A DNA stretch of 64,000 bases from Bradyrhizobium elkanii WSM2783 (GTDB lineage: Bacteria; Pseudomonadota; Alphaproteobacteria; Rhizobiales; Xanthobacteraceae): positions 91,227-155,226 of the forward strand of contig NZ_AXAP01000003.1 in assembly GCF_000472865.1 (NCBI RefSeq), given 5' to 3'. The translations under genes were made by a program, and so were the position numbers. The notes under the pieces were generated by a model. The model saw only the letters and a list, made by a program, of their open reading frames with translations. It did not search any database and had not been told where the DNA came from. Below are positions 1 to 7,966 of this stretch, in pieces. The first letter of the stretch is position 1. Every line of letters begins with the position of its first letter.

Positions 1-224
1 TGGGTCCCGTGCAACAAAAAGCACGGGGGTAGGACCACAGGTTCAACCGAAGCATTCCGGCTTTCCCTGCGCAGGGGAAAATAAATATCCGCATGGGTTT
101 GTAGAGACCCGTATGGAATCCCTAAGTCATTGATCCTCATGAACTTGCTCCCATATGATGCCATGCGCTTCCTTAAGCATTCGCAGACACCATCGCGACA
201 CTTCGCGAGAACGGGGCAAGCATC
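1..224. other. Left flank of the integrase gene with hairpins
   Basis: No gene is seen here. Bases 6-12 and 21-27 form a perfect 7-bp stem (CCCGTGC / GCACGGG) with an A-rich loop. Bases 62-80 form a near-perfect palindrome around TGCGCA. The palindrome includes a 12-base string that recurs at 21,162. The strip could hold the left attachment site, integrase-binding arms and the int promoter. No tRNA 3' end could be recognised, so the insertion target is unknown. Confidence 0.4.
63..74. repeat. Possible left attachment core (attL candidate)
   Basis: The string TTCCCTGCGCAG occurs here and again at 21,162-21,173, at the other end of the region that carries mobile-element genes. It lies 150 bp upstream of the integrase start, a usual place for an att core. 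The match is short, and it sits in a palindromic motif that I recall as common between genes in Bradyrhizobium, so it may be coincidental. Confidence 0.25.
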
Positions 225-1484
225 ATGGCACGAAAAGTCAGCTTCAGCGCACTGGAGAGTCGCAGCGCTCGCCTGCGACTGAGAATCCGCCGACGGCCGT
301 ACAGCGGGCCTTCGCTCGCCCGCGGCATCATGCTGCTCTATCGCCGCAACAAGACGAATGGGACATGGGTGCTCAAGGCCAGCGACGGGCACGGCGCCTA
401 CTGGACGAAGGGATTCGCGCTCGCCGATGATTTCGAGGACAGCGACGGAAAGAGTATCCTGACGTTCTACGAGGCGCAGGACGCGGCAAAGCGATTGGCG
501 CGCGGCGAGGACGGCAGCACCGACAACGCACCGATCACGATCGATAGCGCGCTGAAGGACTACAGGCGCGATCTGATCTCGCGCAACGCGAACCCTTACA
601 ACGCCGAGCATCCGCGCCTGCACCTCACCGGTGCGCTGTTGTCGAAGCCAGTGGCATTGCTCACGGCCGCCGATCTGAAGAAATGGCGCGACAGCCTGCT
701 GGGCACGATGGCGCCGTCCACGATCAACAGAACCTGCCGTTGCCTGTGTGCCGCGCTGGCGCTGGCGGCGCAGCACGATGAGCGCATCCAGAACCGTCAG
801 GCATGGGAAGTCGGGCTGGCCGGCTTGCCGGATGCGCAAGAGGCGCGCAATGTCGTCCTCTCCGACGACAAGGTGCGCGCATTCGTCCGTGTCGCCTACG
901 GACTCGATCATCAGTTTGGGTTGCTCAGCGATGTGCTGGCGGTCACCGGCGCAAGGCCGTCGCAGGTCGTCCGCCTGCGCGTCGAGGATTTCCACGATCA
1001 CCCGCTGCGGCCGAAATTGATGATGCCGAAGTCCGCCAAAGGCGGCGGCCGAAACCGCAGCCAGAAAAAGCACGAGCGCTATTCGGTGCCGATCACCGTC
1101 CAGTTGGCGGCGAAGCTGAGAGAGGCGGCCAGAGGCCGCGCCAGCGATGCACCGTTGCTCCTGCAGAGCGACGGCAGCTCGTGGGGCGATAATCCTGGCC
1201 TGAACTATCATCGTGACGTGGACAAGGTCGTCACCGCCATCGGGCTCGATCCTGCCGATGTGACGATGTACTGCCTTCGACACAGCAGCATCGTCAGGAT
1301 GCTACTGCAGAACGTGCCGATCAGGCTGGTAGCGTCCCTGCACAACACGTCGGTCGCAATGGTAGAACGGAATTATAGCCGGTTCATCACCGAGCACAGC
1401 GACGACATCTCTCGCAGGGCACTGCTGCAGCATGAGGGGCCGCAGACAGCCGTTGCCAATAACGTCGTTGCCTTGGTGAGTTGA
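225..1484 (+). CDS. Tyrosine-type site-specific integrase
   Basis: A 419-residue tyrosine recombinase that would integrate and excise the island. The C-terminal catalytic domain shows box I with Arg244 (TGARPSQVVRL), a basic segment near residues 268-282, box II with Arg352 (YCLRH), the distal His373 (LHNTS) and the nucleophile Tyr384 in ERNYSRF. The first His of the usual HxxR motif is Tyr349 here, a known variant position. Residues about 105-200 look like the core-binding SAM-like domain. The chosen ATG follows GGGGCAAG. It is the first gene of the island and points inward. A phage-, ICE- or satellite-type integrase are all possible. Confidence 0.9.
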   Translation: MARKVSFSALESRSARLRLRIRRRPYSGPSLARGIMLLYRRNKTNGTWVLKASDGHGAYWTKGFALADDFEDSDGKSILTFYEAQDAAKRLARGEDGSTDNAPITIDSALKDYRRDLISRNANPYNAEHPRLHLTGALLSKPVALLTAADLKKWRDSLLGTMAPSTINRTCRCLCAALALAAQHDERIQNRQAWEVGLAGLPDAQEARNVVLSDDKVRAFVRVAYGLDHQFGLLSDVLAVTGARPSQVVRLRVEDFHDHPLRPKLMMPKSAKGGGRNRSQKKHERYSVPITVQLAAKLREAARGRASDAPLLLQSDGSSWGDNPGLNYHRDVDKVVTAIGLDPADVTMYCLRHSSIVRMLLQNVPIRLVASLHNTSVAMVERNYSRFITEHSDDISRRALLQHEGPQTAVANNVVALVS

Positions 1485-1637
1485 TCAACCCCGTCAGCTA
1501 ACCAACTTGCGCCGAGTTAGTTAGTCGGTGATCCGGCGTGATCGTTGATGTCGGACCGGAGATTCATGATATTGCGCGAGCAGATGACAACGCGCTGCGG
1601 CTCTCTACGTTGTTAGACCGCGTATTCGGAAATATCG

Positions 1638-2378
1638 GTGCCAGCTATGCCTAAAAGTGACAACGCATCCGCCGGTCGGCGGCCAGCACCCCCTGCATCG
1701 TCGGTCGGCGCGCCGCGAGTCAATTCCGCTGGCGCGACAAGCGTTGTGACATTTACTGCTCTCTCCGAAGCGCAGTGGCAGGCCATTCGCTCGACCCGCA
1801 ACGGGTGGCCTGATGGAATCGATTGGCGCCATGAGATCGAGGGGATCGGGCGCGACTATTGGGAGGCGCAGGGCACCAGGGAGATGTGGCTTAAGAAACT
1901 GCGGGGGAAAAAACCGGCAAAGCAGCGGGAAAAAATCTACAAGGCGTGGATGTCCATGCGTCAGTCGCAAAAGGCGCTTGCAGGACTGGTCGATGATGGT
2001 CTGCTCGATGATGATTTCCCCCATCCTGATCTTGAGTCGCCAGAGCAACGACTTGAGTCGTGGCTCTCTGATTATGATGTTTGGGTTCGGCCGTTTGCCG
2101 GCCAGAGCAACCCTATCCAGACGGAACTGGAATGGCGATTGATAGACCTCTGGAAGAGGTCGGGCGGGAAAGTGGACTGGTCCAGAAAGAAGGACGATTC
2201 CGGTACGCCCTATGGGCCACTGATCAGCTTTCTCACGCTCACGATCAACGCCATCCTCGGCAAGGCACTCCGGCCGTCTGGGATTGCGAAAATGGTCGAC
2301 CGCCATCGAGGCCGACGAAACAGATATGATCCCTTTCTGATGTACGTGATGAATGCCCGAATCACGGGGCTGATCTGA
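1638..2378 (+). CDS. Hypothetical protein of the island
   Basis: A 246-residue protein I do not recognise. The N-terminal 40 residues are low-complexity (Pro, Ala, Ser). The rest is acidic and helical with many Trp (WLSDYDVWVR, ELEWRLIDLWKRSGG) and a basic end. No catalytic motif is visible. It stands alone between integrase and excisionase-like gene, with 150 bp upstream and about 200 bp downstream. The next Met, at 1647, is an equally possible start. Codon use matches the neighbouring mobile-element genes, so it is probably a real accessory gene. Confidence 0.6.
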   Translation: MPAMPKSDNASAGRRPAPPASSVGAPRVNSAGATSVVTFTALSEAQWQAIRSTRNGWPDGIDWRHEIEGIGRDYWEAQGTREMWLKKLRGKKPAKQREKIYKAWMSMRQSQKALAGLVDDGLLDDDFPHPDLESPEQRLESWLSDYDVWVRPFAGQSNPIQTELEWRLIDLWKRSGGKVDWSRKKDDSGTPYGPLISFLTLTINAILGKALRPSGIAKMVDRHRGRRNRYDPFLMYVMNARITGLI

Positions 2379-2575
2379 TCGCTCGCGGATATCCGCCACC
2401 ATGAGCCAGATAACGAAGTGACGCGGCCTTGGCGCAAGGGTTTGAAGTCACGTTGAGATTTAGCCACTTCCCCTATCAACCCTGAACCGACATCGATCGT
2501 CGCACTCTACGAAGCAGATCGACCGCGCTTTATTGCCTCCTACACGCAACCACACGAGTAGGAGCAGACAAACCC

Positions 2576-2821
2576 ATGCCCCGTCCCGAAGTTACCGGCC
2601 GCAAGTTTGCATCGCTTGATGCCGTGGACGACGCTGATGCATTCACGGTGAATGAATTCTGCGCGCGCCATCGTATCTCGGTGCAGCTCTTCTACAAGAT
2701 CCGCAAACAGATGCCCCGCACGTTCAACGTCGGTACGCGCGTCCTGATCAGCAGGGAAGCCGCCGCTGCTTGGCGTCGCGAGCGCGAGCGCGCAGCGCAA
2801 GCCGCTGAGCGCGCCGCCTAG
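2576..2821 (+). CDS. Small helix-turn-helix protein, excisionase/AlpA-like
   Basis: An 81-residue DNA-binding protein. Residues 22-60 (FTVNEFCARHRISVQLFYKI and on to VLISREAAAAW) have the layout of the MerR/excisionase winged helix: a helix-turn-helix followed by a wing and a residue pair that sets the reading of the major groove. The C terminus is a charged Ala/Arg/Glu helix. AGGAGC lies 13 bases before the ATG. Proteins like this next to a tyrosine integrase usually act as recombination directionality factor or as activator of the element's genes. Which of the two cannot be told from sequence. Confidence 0.7.
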   Translation: MPRPEVTGRKFASLDAVDDADAFTVNEFCARHRISVQLFYKIRKQMPRTFNVGTRVLISREAAAAWRRERERAAQAAERAA

Positions 2822-2869
2822 TCACGGAAAGAAAAGGCGGCCCGCCAGCCGCCCTCTCCATTCTCTCTC

Positions 2870-3574
2870 ATGGAATCCCTTAGAATGTTGGTCAGCAATA
2901 CCAGCGCGCACACGGGCGTGCAAGCCGGCGACGATTTGTCTAAGCCGGAAACTGCCGGATGGTTCTTCGATCCGCTGTCCGCGCACAGCTACGATCTGAT
3001 CGTTGTCGATCCGCCGTGGCCGTTCAAGACGTGGAGTCAGGCGGGGCAGCGTAAATCGGCGTCGATGCACTATCGAGTGATGACGTTGGCCGACATCATG
3101 GCGTTGCCGGTTCGTCAGCTGTTGAAGGACAATGCGGTTATCTTGCTCTGGGCGACCGGTGCGATGCTTGATCAGGCGGTCGCGGTCATGCAGGCGTGGG
3201 GTGTTACCTTCAAGACCGAGATTGCCTGGCGCAAGGTCACGCGCAACGGCAAGGTGCGTATGGGCTGCGGATTCTGGGCGCGGACCATGCACGAGCCCAT
3301 CCTGCTGGGCACGCTCGGCAAGCCTGGCAAATTCACGCTGCCGTCCTGCTTTGACGGAATCGCTCGTGAGCACAGCCGTAAGCCCGACGAGTTCTATCGC
3401 ATGATCACGGAGCGCACGCCGGACCTGCGGCGCGCGGACCTGTTCGCGCGTGAGCGGCGCGAAGGCTGGGATGCTTGGGGTGACGAGGTTGGGAAATTCT
3501 CCTCGCCTCGTATCGGCGCCGAGCGCGATACAACGCTGATTCGTGGCAGCGAGCCGCTCGGGGTGCTGTCATGA
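2870..3574 (+). CDS. MT-A70 family adenine methyltransferase
   Basis: A 234-residue methyltransferase predicted to make N6-methyladenine in DNA. The DPPW catalytic motif is at 47-50, preceded by a hydrophobic strand (YDLIVVDPPW). Other MT-A70 hallmarks follow: LLWATGAML, a conserved TEIAWRK strand, and the HSRKPDEFY segment. The stop overlaps the next start (ATGA at 3571), so it is co-translated with the Toprim gene. In phages and satellites such enzymes protect the element from restriction or mark its DNA for replication control. A Met at 2885 is an alternative start. No matching restriction enzyme is next to it. Confidence 0.88.
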   Translation: MESLRMLVSNTSAHTGVQAGDDLSKPETAGWFFDPLSAHSYDLIVVDPPWPFKTWSQAGQRKSASMHYRVMTLADIMALPVRQLLKDNAVILLWATGAMLDQAVAVMQAWGVTFKTEIAWRKVTRNGKVRMGCGFWARTMHEPILLGTLGKPGKFTLPSCFDGIAREHSRKPDEFYRMITERTPDLRRADLFARERREGWDAWGDEVGKFSSPRIGAERDTTLIRGSEPLGVLS

Positions 3575-4446
3575 AGGCGCACCCGTTCCCGTTCAACGTT
3601 CGCCAGATCGTCGCAATCATTGGCGGCGATGTCACCGGCCGCGACTCCTGCAACGTGCCCGGCCCCGGGCACTCGCGCAGGGATCGCTCGCTTGCCATCC
3701 GCATCACGCCCAGCGGCTTCATGGTCCATAGCTTCGCCAACGACGACTGGAAGGATTGCCGCGAGTACGTGCGTAGCAAACTCGGCCTGAGCAACGACTG
3801 GCAGACCGACAGGGCACCTCCGCCTGATACGACCGGCGACGATGCGGAGCGCCGCAAAAAGCTGGCGTTGAAAATCTGGGCGGATTGCATTGATCCACGC
3901 GGGACGCTCGCGGAACGTTACCTGCGCGAATTTCGCGAGCTGGAGCTGCCCGACAGTGTCGCGTACACGGTGATCCGCTTTCACGCCGGGCTGCGGTATG
4001 AGATAGGGAAATATCTTCCGGCCATGGTGTGCCTGTTGCGCGACATTACGACGAACGAGCCGTGCGGCATCCACCGCACGTTTCTCGACCGCTACACCGG
4101 CAAGAAGATCGACCGGAAGATGCTTGGCGTCGCCAAGGGCGCGGCCATCAAGCTCGACGCCGAATTGTCATCGGCGCTCACGATTGGCGAAGGTGTCGAG
4201 ACGGTGCTGGCGGCGCGTGCTGCGGGCTTTACGCCGGCATGGGCGTTGGGATCGAGCGGTGCCGTGCGGTGCTTTCCGGTGCTGCAGAGTCTGAGCGAGT
4301 TGACGATTCTGCAAGAGAACGATTCGACCAGCCGTCGGGACGTGAAGAGCTGCGCGCGCCGCTATATCGGATTGCGCCGTCCGGTCAATATCGTCGAGCC
4401 CAAGATCGGTAACGACTTCAACGATTGCTGGAGGGCGCGCGGATGA
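3571..4446 (+). CDS. Toprim-domain protein (primase-like)
   Basis: A 291-residue protein with a C-terminal Toprim domain: IGEGVETVLAA (the catalytic Glu strand, about residue 208), then the acidic strand ILQENDST (DxD replaced by END). The N-terminal half has a weak CHC2-like zone (HSRRDRSLAIRI), without a clear zinc-binding Cys set. Such proteins act with a helicase to prime replication of phage satellites and integrative elements. It overlaps the methylase before it by four bases and the primase-helicase after it by four (ATGA at 4443), which strongly suggests one operon. Confidence 0.8.
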   Translation: MKAHPFPFNVRQIVAIIGGDVTGRDSCNVPGPGHSRRDRSLAIRITPSGFMVHSFANDDWKDCREYVRSKLGLSNDWQTDRAPPPDTTGDDAERRKKLALKIWADCIDPRGTLAERYLREFRELELPDSVAYTVIRFHAGLRYEIGKYLPAMVCLLRDITTNEPCGIHRTFLDRYTGKKIDRKMLGVAKGAAIKLDAELSSALTIGEGVETVLAARAAGFTPAWALGSSGAVRCFPVLQSLSELTILQENDSTSRRDVKSCARRYIGLRRPVNIVEPKIGNDFNDCWRARG

Positions 4447-5798
4447 ACGCTCCCTACGCCGTGCATCGGTTGATGCCGAACGATATCGTGACTGAGGATA
4501 GCGCCGCCCAGCAGTTCGTTGAGCTGCATGGCGACAAGCTCCGCTACTGCCACAATCATGGCAGGTGGTTCCGTTGGAATGGCTTCTACTGGGAGATCAA
4601 CAACACCAGCCTTGCTTTTCACTATGCTCGCGAACTGGCCCGCCTGCTTGCCGAGAATCAGGAAGATCGCAAGCGATACAAGATCGAAGCCACCAGTTTC
4701 GCTGGCGGCGTTGAACGGTTCGCAAAGTCCGACCCCAGGGTCGCGGTCACCATGGAATATTGGAACCGCGATCCTTGGCTGCTTGGCACGCCGGGTGGCA
4801 CTGTCGATCTACGCTCGGGCAAATTGCGACCCAGTTCGCAAGAGGATGGTATCACCAAAACCACGCTGGTGGTGCCGAGCGCCGACGGTTGCCCGCTCTG
4901 GCTGAAGTTTCTCAGCGAGGCGACAGGCAACGATGTCGAGCTGATTCGCTTTTTGCAGCAGTTCTGCGGCTACTGCCTCACTGGCGTAACGCGCGAACAT
5001 GCTCTGGTGTTCGTGTATGGCCCGGGCGGCAACGGCAAGTCTGTGTTTCTCAACACGGTCACGACGATCTTGAAGGACTACTCGGTCACGTCGGCGATGG
5101 AAACGTTCACCGCCTCGACCAGCGACAAGCATCCGACAGATCTCGCGATGCTGGCCGGTGCACGCCTGGTCACCGCGAGCGAGACCGAGGAGGGCCGCGC
5201 GTGGGCCGAGGCCCGCATCAAGTCGTTGACCGGCGGCGATCCGATCACTGCCCGCTTTATGCGGCGCGACTTCTTCACGTACGTGCCGACGTTTAAGCTG
5301 ATCGTGATCGGGAATCACAAGCCAGTCCTGCATAACGTCGATGAGGCGGCCAGGCGCCGCTTCAACATCGTACCGTTCATCCTCAAGCCTGCCGCACCGG
5401 ATCGCCAGCTTGAGCAGAAGCTGATGCGGGAAGCGCCTGGAATCCTGCAGTGGATGATCGAAGGCTGTCTCGACTGGCAGCAGAACGGGCTGGTCCGTCC
5501 AAAATGCGTGATCGAAGCGACGGCCGAGTACTTCGGCGATCAAGACCTGTTTCGCCATTGGATGGAAGAGGAATGCATTTGCGAGCCCGGCAATATGGAC
5601 AGGTCGGCGTCCAGCAGCTCGCTGTTCAGGTCGTGGTCTGACTACGCCAAGGCGGCGGGGCACAAGCCCGGCACGACCTCGACGTTCAAGGACAATCTGA
5701 CGGCCGCCGGGTTCAAGTTTTACCGTGGCGCGAAGGCTCGGGAGTTCTTCGGGATTAGCCTCCGCCCGAAACAGGGGTTCGATGGAAGTTACGCATGA
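4443..5798 (+). CDS. P4-type (D5-like) primase-helicase
   Basis: A 451-residue replication protein. The N-terminal part (about 90-170) matches the D5_N / primase-associated zone, with the TPGGTVDLRSG signature. A superfamily-3 helicase domain follows, with Walker A GPGGNGKS at 193-200, an acidic strand near ARLVTASETEEG and a sensor-type FKLIVIGNHKP. A small C-terminal winged-helix zone ends it (DNLTAAGFKFYRG). The ATG at 4443 inside the preceding stop is preferred to the upstream Met at 4425. Together with the Toprim protein it would melt and copy the element's origin. Repeats just downstream may be that origin. Confidence 0.88.
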   Translation: MNAPYAVHRLMPNDIVTEDSAAQQFVELHGDKLRYCHNHGRWFRWNGFYWEINNTSLAFHYARELARLLAENQEDRKRYKIEATSFAGGVERFAKSDPRVAVTMEYWNRDPWLLGTPGGTVDLRSGKLRPSSQEDGITKTTLVVPSADGCPLWLKFLSEATGNDVELIRFLQQFCGYCLTGVTREHALVFVYGPGGNGKSVFLNTVTTILKDYSVTSAMETFTASTSDKHPTDLAMLAGARLVTASETEEGRAWAEARIKSLTGGDPITARFMRRDFFTYVPTFKLIVIGNHKPVLHNVDEAARRRFNIVPFILKPAAPDRQLEQKLMREAPGILQWMIEGCLDWQQNGLVRPKCVIEATAEYFGDQDLFRHWMEEECICEPGNMDRSASSSSLFRSWSDYAKAAGHKPGTTSTFKDNLTAAGFKFYRGAKAREFFGISLRPKQGFDGSYA

Positions 5799-5810
5799 GG
5801 CGATGGATGG

Positions 5811-5913
5811 ATGACGGCACTGACGGTGCTGACGCGTTTTCCGGTTTATCGCTTACGCGCGCGCGTGGGGCGTCAAAGCGAAAGTGGCGTCAGCCGCGTC
5901 AGCCGCGTCAGGG
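5811..5913. repeat. Opposed 9-bp iteron-like repeats, possible origin
   Basis: Three consecutive 9-bp units with the core TGACG fill 5811-5837 (ATGACGGCA, CTGACGGTG, CTGACGCGT). Three 9-bp units in the opposite orientation fill 5887-5913 (GCGTCAGCC twice, GCGTCAGGG). The two blocks flank about 50 bp. Position directly after the primase-helicase and the inverted arrangement fit a binding array for an initiator. Because nine bases are three codons, an alternative is a repetitive peptide in a real small gene. Confidence 0.45.
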
Positions 5914-6026
5914 GTCGCCGCCTCATGGATAAGCCAGCTGCGGCGGGATTTCCCGTCGCGCCCGCAATGATGAAGGGACGCATCATGTGCGGGGCCACCC
6001 AGGTCCCAAGGATTGAGAACTCATGA
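5811..6026 (+). CDS. Small ORF, possible translational lead-in
   Basis: A 71-codon frame that starts 12 bases after the primase stop and ends in an ATGA overlap with the next gene, so translational coupling is possible. Its sequence is dominated by the 9-bp repeats (MTALTVLTR, then SRVSRVRG) and is not recognisable. It may be a real small island protein, or only the coding view of a replication origin. Confidence 0.35.
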   Translation: MTALTVLTRFPVYRLRARVGRQSESGVSRVSRVRGRRLMDKPAAAGFPVAPAMMKGRIMCGATQVPRIENS

Positions 6027-6541
6027 GCGCAATGCTGAATAACGACCCGCATATCCTGCTTGAAATGCCGGACGAGGCCGACTGCCGCTTCGTCGGCTCC
6101 TGGCTTCTGAAGGTAGCAGAAGCGCAGACCTTCTGGTCCGAGACGTTGCGCGATCCTGCTTTCAAGAACTCGGCGTCCGCTCTGTGTTGGTGGTGTGAGC
6201 CGAATCTCGAATGCGCTGCGCTGGAGTCTTTGAGCGCATTGAGGCAGAGGGATCCGCCGTTCCATTCCTACAAGACAGAGCAGGTGCTGGCCGTCGATCT
6301 CGACTTTGCCGAGAGTGGCGTTTTCGCCACGGAATTTGCGATCATGGTCCAGCTCGGCTTTTTCGCCCTCGCCGGCGATAGCTATCGGATGACCGTTCCA
6401 GAATCCGTGACGCATGATCAGGTGCAGCACGCCCTGTTGAAGGTCGCGTCAACTGAAGTGGACGGCGAGCGCATTCAGCCGGAAAGCCTGCTGCATACAC
6501 TGCCTCAAGCAGAAGCCGTGCAAGTGGTGGCGCCCAATTAA
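6023..6541 (+). CDS. Hypothetical protein of the island
   Basis: A 172-residue acidic protein with no recognised domain. It starts in the stop of the small upstream ORF (ATGA) and follows the replication genes, so it probably belongs to the same transcript. It has a Cys/Trp-rich patch (LCWWCEPNLECAAL, about 55-68) and a mixed alpha/beta C-terminal half (EFAIMVQLGFFALAG). No metal motif is complete. A role in regulation of replication or in the element's packaging is only a guess. Confidence 0.6.
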   Translation: MSAMLNNDPHILLEMPDEADCRFVGSWLLKVAEAQTFWSETLRDPAFKNSASALCWWCEPNLECAALESLSALRQRDPPFHSYKTEQVLAVDLDFAESGVFATEFAIMVQLGFFALAGDSYRMTVPESVTHDQVQHALLKVASTEVDGERIQPESLLHTLPQAEAVQVVAPN

Positions 6542-6664
6542 CTGCGAGCTGGTGCCTCGGTTCGGGTCCTTCCCGGACCGGGGCATGCCACGGGTCGCGC
6601 CCCCGCGCCCCGTATGCCCAGCGACGAATTCTTTCCTAGGACTACAACAGCAAGGTTCGAAAGC

Positions 6665-7201
6665 ATGAAAAGGCTTTTTTCGATCAACCGGGCCGCCGAT
6701 CTGCTCGAAAGGGACCGGGCGACGTTGGTCCGCGCGCTGCGGCGCGTCAAACCTGACGGCCATGAGCGCGGCCAGCCCCGCTATACCCTGCGTACGATCA
6801 CCGACGCGCTGGCCGCCCATGAGACCCGCGACAACGGCTCCTCAGGTGTCGGGCATGATCGCCTTCGATCGCGGCTTGGTGTCATCGCAGATGAGCTGGA
6901 GAGGGCGCACAAGGCACTCGACAAGAAGCGCGAGCTGATCAAGTCGCTGCCCACCCTCGACGTGAAGCAGCCGCATTCTCGGGCCGCGATGAAGCTGGTT
7001 GAACAGCTCAGTGCTCTCTATCGCGAGGCCAACGCGATCATGCGCGACATTGATCCCGCCACGCTGCTGCCCTTCGTTAGCGGGCCGATCATCGGCACCG
7101 AGTTCAGGGAGGTGCTCGCCGCGATCTGGGGGCGTGACGTGAAAATCGACGGCATGCCGCTGTTCCCGCCGGGGTACGATGGCAAGAAGGGGGCGGCCTG
7201 A
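6665..7201 (+). CDS. HTH protein, terminase-small-subunit-like
   Basis: A 178-residue protein. Residues 3-45 (FSINRAADLLERDRATLVRALRR) form a winged helix-turn-helix of the Nu1/excisionase type, as in phage terminase small subunits, and are followed by a coiled helical middle (DELERAHKALDKKRELIKSL) and an alpha/beta C-terminal part. The longer frame from 6614 is possible, but the Met at 6665 starts the HTH motif directly. The stop shares one base with the next start (TGATG at 7199-7203), so the two genes are coupled. A packaging role would need a large subunit, which is not in the window. Confidence 0.6.
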   Translation: MKRLFSINRAADLLERDRATLVRALRRVKPDGHERGQPRYTLRTITDALAAHETRDNGSSGVGHDRLRSRLGVIADELERAHKALDKKRELIKSLPTLDVKQPHSRAAMKLVEQLSALYREANAIMRDIDPATLLPFVSGPIIGTEFREVLAAIWGRDVKIDGMPLFPPGYDGKKGAA

Positions 7202-7575
7202 TGACTGATCCGAAGGCCCTCGCCGCCGAGCTTGTCCGGCTTGCGGAGCGTATCGAGCAGCTTGAAAACCATGGCGACGTGCTCGACCAGATCGCCAGAG
7301 GCGCCCTTCTGACCGTGCAACGGGTGGCCGTTGTCTGCGAGATCAGCGATCAGCAGGTCCTCAATTGGATCGAGGACAGTATCCGGCGAGGCCCCCGGCC
7401 GATTGGCGAGAAGTTGACGACGTGGTTGATCTGCACAGAGCGGCTATTCGACTACATCGAAAAGTTTCGTGGCGGTCTCTATGCGCGCAAGAAGGCCGAG
7501 AACCGGTTGAAGGAGCTTTGGCCGATCTGGTCGCAGCCACAGGAATTGAACCTGAAGACGCGCGCGGCGGGGTGA
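7201..7575 (+). CDS. Hypothetical protein coupled to the HTH protein
   Basis: A 124-residue protein with an N-terminal helix (LAAELVRLAERIEQLENHG) and a middle that resembles a helix-turn-helix (ALLTVQRVAVVCEISDQQVLNWIED), in the style of small phage DNA-binding proteins. The end is basic. It begins on the last base of the preceding stop codon. Neighbouring peptide-like frames directly after its stop suggest that this locus has decayed downstream. Confidence 0.55.
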   Translation: MTDPKALAAELVRLAERIEQLENHGDVLDQIARGALLTVQRVAVVCEISDQQVLNWIEDSIRRGPRPIGEKLTTWLICTERLFDYIEKFRGGLYARKKAENRLKELWPIWSQPQELNLKTRAAG

Positions 7576-7785
7576 GACCTTACGCGAATACGACATCGCT
7601 AGGTTCGATGCCCGGTTTTGGGGGCAGACCGGTCTTGCGGACGGGGCGGGTTGAACTTCCGCCCGTGGACCCAAAGGCGACATCGCGGGGTGTATCTGGA
7701 TTTAAGCGACGTGCCGCTAGCGGATCTGCTCGTGCCCGCTGAGGCCAGAACTATCCGGAGTTCGTTAGCCATTCAATCGATGTGA
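7574..7785 (+). pseudogene. Frameshifted remnant of a small gene
   Basis: Two protein-like stretches follow each other in different frames without a start codon. Frame one reads ETLREYDIARFDARFWGQ from 7574 until a stop near 7652. Frame two continues with FRPWTQRRHRGVYLDLSDVP and on to a stop at 7783-7785. Their amino-acid composition is that of ordinary protein, unlike the competing frames. The likeliest reading is one gene broken by a one-base shift. Its family is not recognised. Confidence 0.4.
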
Positions 7786-7966
7786 ATTGATCAGATTGGG
7801 CGAGTCGATTCTTCACTTCTTCCCACAGGTTCCGCGCGAGAACCGGAACAATATGCGTCTTCGTCAATTACGCTCAACAACGTCGCTGGCACCGAGGTCG
7901 ACTTTCCGGCCTAACGAGGCGGCGCGGTGCCTGACCGATCAATTGGGCTGACGAGGAGAGCAATCG

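Noticed and set aside
1..60. Search for a tRNA 3' end as integration target (GGTTCAA at about 40)
   Set aside because: The T-loop-like string has no matching acceptor or anticodon stem in the visible sequence, and the window begins here.
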